Of a DNA stretch of 6,468 nt, positions 5,840-6,468 are shown piece by piece. The DNA is taken from contig CAMLDH010000224.1 of NCBI GenBank assembly GCA_946478765.1, positions 1 to 6,468 of the forward strand, given 5' to 3'. The DNA is from an uncultured Oxalobacteraceae bacterium. Lineage in GTDB: Bacteria > Pseudomonadota > Gammaproteobacteria > Burkholderiales > Burkholderiaceae. Under the pieces are notes generated by a model. It had not been told where the DNA came from, made no database searches, and saw only the letters and a program-made list of their open reading frames with translations. Within the stretch, counting starts at the first letter, position 1. Each line of letters begins with the position of its first letter. The translations under genes were made by a program, and so were the position numbers.

Positions 5840-6468
5840 TTATTCGTACCCGTACGCTCGCAATCCGGCCTCGTTATCCGCCCAGCCGGATTTTACCTTT
5901 ACCCAGATTTCAAGATATACCGGGCCGCCAAAGAGTCTTTCCATATCGAGTCGGGCCTGCGTTGAAATTTCCTTGAGCCGCGCGCCCTTCTGGCCAATGA
6001 CCATCGATTTGTGGGTGTCTCGCTGCACGAGGATGGCCGCGAAAATGCGGCGCAAATCACCTTCCTGCTCGAATTTTTCGATCAGAACGGTGCTGGTATA
6101 AGGTAATTCATCGCCGACGAGGCGAAACACTTTTTCCCGCACGATTTCGGCCGCGAGGAATTTTTCACTGCGATCGGTAATATCGTCTTCACCAAAAATC
6201 GGCTGATTTTCAGGCAAATATTTCTTGATTTCACCTTGCAGATTATCGAGCTGGAATTTCAGTTTGGCCGACACCGGCACGACTGCAGAGAAATCATGTT
6301 GCGCTGCGACTTGTTGTGCAAACGGCAGCAGCACCGCCTTATCCTTGATGTGATCGGATTTGTTGATCACCAGGATGCAAGGCACATTGTCTGGAATTAA
6401 ATCGAGCACTTGCTTGTCCGCCGCACCGAAAGTGCCGGCCTCGACGACAAACAAGATTATGTCCGATG
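5840..6468 (-). CDS. era: GTPase Era (partial, 5' end outside window)
   Basis: Era is an essential GTPase. It binds the 3' end of 16S rRNA through its KH domain and helps mature the 30S subunit. About 208 C-terminal residues are visible, against about 300 for the whole protein. Visible parts are the end of the G domain (SDIILFVVEAG at the window edge), the G4 motif NKSD (near 6364-6353), the G5 motif SAK (near 6271-6263), and the KH domain with VIGQKGARLKEI (near 5998-5963), whose GxxG loop is GQKG. The ending WADNEAGLRAYGYE fits the family's usual C-terminus. The frame is open to 6468, and the TTG at 6454 is an internal leucine, not a start. The G1-G3 motifs lie outside the window. The neighbour upstream is expected to be rnc, as in the conserved rnc-era-recO order, but that cannot be seen here. 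Confidence 0.97.
   Translation of the reverse strand, partial: SDIILFVVEAGTFGAADKQVLDLIPDNVPCILVINKSDHIKDKAVLLPFAQQVAAQHDFSAVVPVSAKLKFQLDNLQGEIKKYLPENQPIFGEDDITDRSEKFLAAEIVREKVFRLVGDELPYTSTVLIEKFEQEGDLRRIFAAILVQRDTHKSMVIGQKGARLKEISTQARLDMERLFGGPVYLEIWVKVKSGWADNEAGLRAYGYE

Noticed and set aside
6452..6454. TTG as the start codon of a short Era-like protein
   Set aside because: The frame continues upstream to the window edge with SDII, which matches the Era G domain, so the TTG is an internal leucine codon.

Overview
This window is a compact run of bacterial housekeeping genes, all read from the minus strand. Transcription goes from the right edge to the left: era (partial) > recO > pdxJ > acpS > nagZ > uvrC > pgsA, possibly followed by one more gene that leaves the window on the left. 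The gene order, the GC content (roughly 50-55% by eye) and the protein sequences suggest a betaproteobacterium of the Burkholderiales, most likely in or near the Oxalobacteraceae (Herminiimonas-like). That placement is inference, because no search was run.

Right part (about 3750-6468): era, recO, pdxJ and acpS form the well-known rnc-era-recO-pdxJ-acpS cluster. The gaps are 12 and 15 bases, and pdxJ and acpS overlap by 4 bases. The genes cover ribosome assembly (Era GTPase), RecF-pathway recombination (RecO), pyridoxine phosphate synthesis (PdxJ) and activation of acyl carrier protein (AcpS).

Middle part (738-3753): nagZ, for cell-wall recycling, overlaps acpS by another 4-base ATGA. After an 88-base gap that holds several small palindromes comes uvrC, the nucleotide-excision-repair nuclease. 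That gap is the only plausible place in the run for an internal promoter or operator.

Left part (1-675): pgsA, for phosphatidylglycerol phosphate synthesis, follows uvrC after 62 bases. The last 102 bases hold an imperfect inverted repeat whose ends resemble the acceptor stem of a glycine tRNA, and a weak candidate start of another minus-strand gene.

I found no mobile element, CRISPR array, rRNA, convincing tRNA or undescribed system. All seven main genes look intact and functional. The points worth a second look are small: a long hydrophilic N-terminal extension on RecO, an alanine in place of a conserved glycine in the NagZ signature, the tRNA-like inverted repeat after pgsA, and a palindrome directly against the uvrC start codon.
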